Of a stretch of 64,000 nucleotides of DNA, positions 63,230 to 64,000 are shown piece by piece. The position numbers and the translations under genes are program-made. Source of the DNA: Paraescarpia echinospica. Its lineage: Eukaryota; Annelida; Polychaeta; Sabellida; Siboglinidae. The notes beneath the pieces are model-generated. The model saw nothing but the letters and a program-made list of their open reading frames with translations. It searched no databases and was not told where the DNA came from. How positions within the stretch are numbered: the stretch's first letter is position 1; every line of letters starts with the position of its first letter. The stretch covers positions 35,387,559-35,451,558 of the forward strand of contig CM034534.1 in the NCBI GenBank assembly GCA_020002185.1, written 5' to 3'.

Positions 63230-64000
63230 CTAGAACACAAACACATGACAGTGGGCTGCCTCCCAAAGACACAACTCCAGGATCCTAGAACACAAACATC
63301 TGACAGTGGGCTGCCTCCCGCAGACACAACTCCAGGATCCTAGAACACAAACATCTGACAGTGGGCTGCCTCCCAAAGACACAACTCCAGGATCCTAGAA
63401 CACAAACATCTGACAGTGGGCTGCCTCCCAAAGACACAACTCCAGGATCCTAGAACACAAACATCTGACAGTGGGCTGCCTCCCGCAGACATAACTCCAG
63501 GATCCTAGAACACAAACATCTGACAGGGGGCTGCCTCTCTCAGACACAACTCCAGGATCCTAGAACACAAACATCTGACAGTGGGCTGCCTCCCAAAGAC
63601 ACAACTCCAGGATCCTAGAACACAAACATCTGACAGTGGGCTGCCTCCCAAAGACACAACTCCAGGATCCTAGAACACAAACATCTGACAGTGGGCTGCC
63701 TCCCGCAGACATAACTCCAGGATCCTAGAACACAAACATCTGACAGGGGGCTGCCTCTCTCAGACACAACTCCAGGATCCTAGAACACAAACATCTGACA
63801 GTGGGCTGCCTCCCAAAGACACAACTCCAGGATCCTAGAACACAAACATCTGACAGTGGGCTGCCTCCCGCAGACATAACTCCAGGATCCTAGAACACAA
63901 ACATCTGACAGGGGGCTGCCTCTCTCAGACACAACTCCAGGATCCTAGAACACAAACACATGACAGTGGGCTGCCTCCCAAAGACACAACTCCAGGATCC
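63191..64000. repeat. 55-bp array containing exon acceptor, runs off the window
   Basis: Unit TGACAGTGGGCTGCCTCCCA AAGACACAACTCCAGGATCC TAGAACACAAACATC, about 14.7 units. Each unit holds the CTAG acceptor and first 39 bp of exon 62987-63229 on the minus strand. Variants CCCAAAG, CCCGCAG and CTCTCAG recur in blocks of about three units. Confidence 0.96.

Overview
The window looks like a piece of an invertebrate nuclear genome, most likely a lophotrochozoan and probably a mollusc. The evidence is AT-rich introns, short GT-AG-bounded exons, RTE-, CR1- and jockey-type LINE remnants, tRNA-derived SINEs, a GGGCCCAGT-ended MITE, and very many private minisatellites. The species call is inference.

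One host gene explains almost all real coding sequence. It lies on the minus strand and runs across the whole window, entering at the right edge and leaving at the left. Thirty-four supported exons plus one tentative exon (35 in all) encode, in order, the end of a DUF4062-type domain, a NACHT NTPase with Walker A and B motifs, a helical linker, and a long run of WD40 repeats. The order and many short motifs match telomerase-associated protein 1 (TEP1), a telomerase and vault RNP component. The N-terminal part (including any TROVE domain) and about the last 40 residues lie outside the window. Intron phases agree without a break through 32 consecutive exons from 63229 down to 22513.

The assembly is not linear here. 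Bases 4357-18127 and 19128-34796 are two near-identical copies of one locus, separated by exactly 1000 Ns (18128-19127). Seven WD40 exons therefore appear twice. The copies differ by a few substitutions, a 10-bp indel and 1463 bp net in the length of a 42-bp minisatellite, which fits two haplotypes of one individual placed in tandem. In the left copy 4357-5940 is full of small indels and looks unpolished.

Layout: 1-4356 C-terminal exons, an RTE-type LINE 3' end running into a 1-kb pentanucleotide array, and a SINE; 4357-34796 the duplicated segment with 34-, 45-, 42- and 56-bp arrays; 35-45 kb WD40 exons with a private tandem repeat in nearly every intron, plus a 242-bp near-perfect palindrome; 45-59 kb linker and NACHT exons with two decayed LINEs; 59-63 kb a MITE, a long jockey/CR1-type LINE antisense to the gene, and the DUF4062 exon; 63.2-64 kb a 55-bp array.

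The most unusual signal is the position of the tandem repeats. At least six of the arrays have a unit that itself contains an exon edge plus its splice donor or acceptor, so splice junctions have been amplified as minisatellites. Several other arrays begin within about 20 bp of a junction. Very long open frames inside the arrays (up to 711 codons) are by-products of stop-free units whose length is a multiple of three, not genes.
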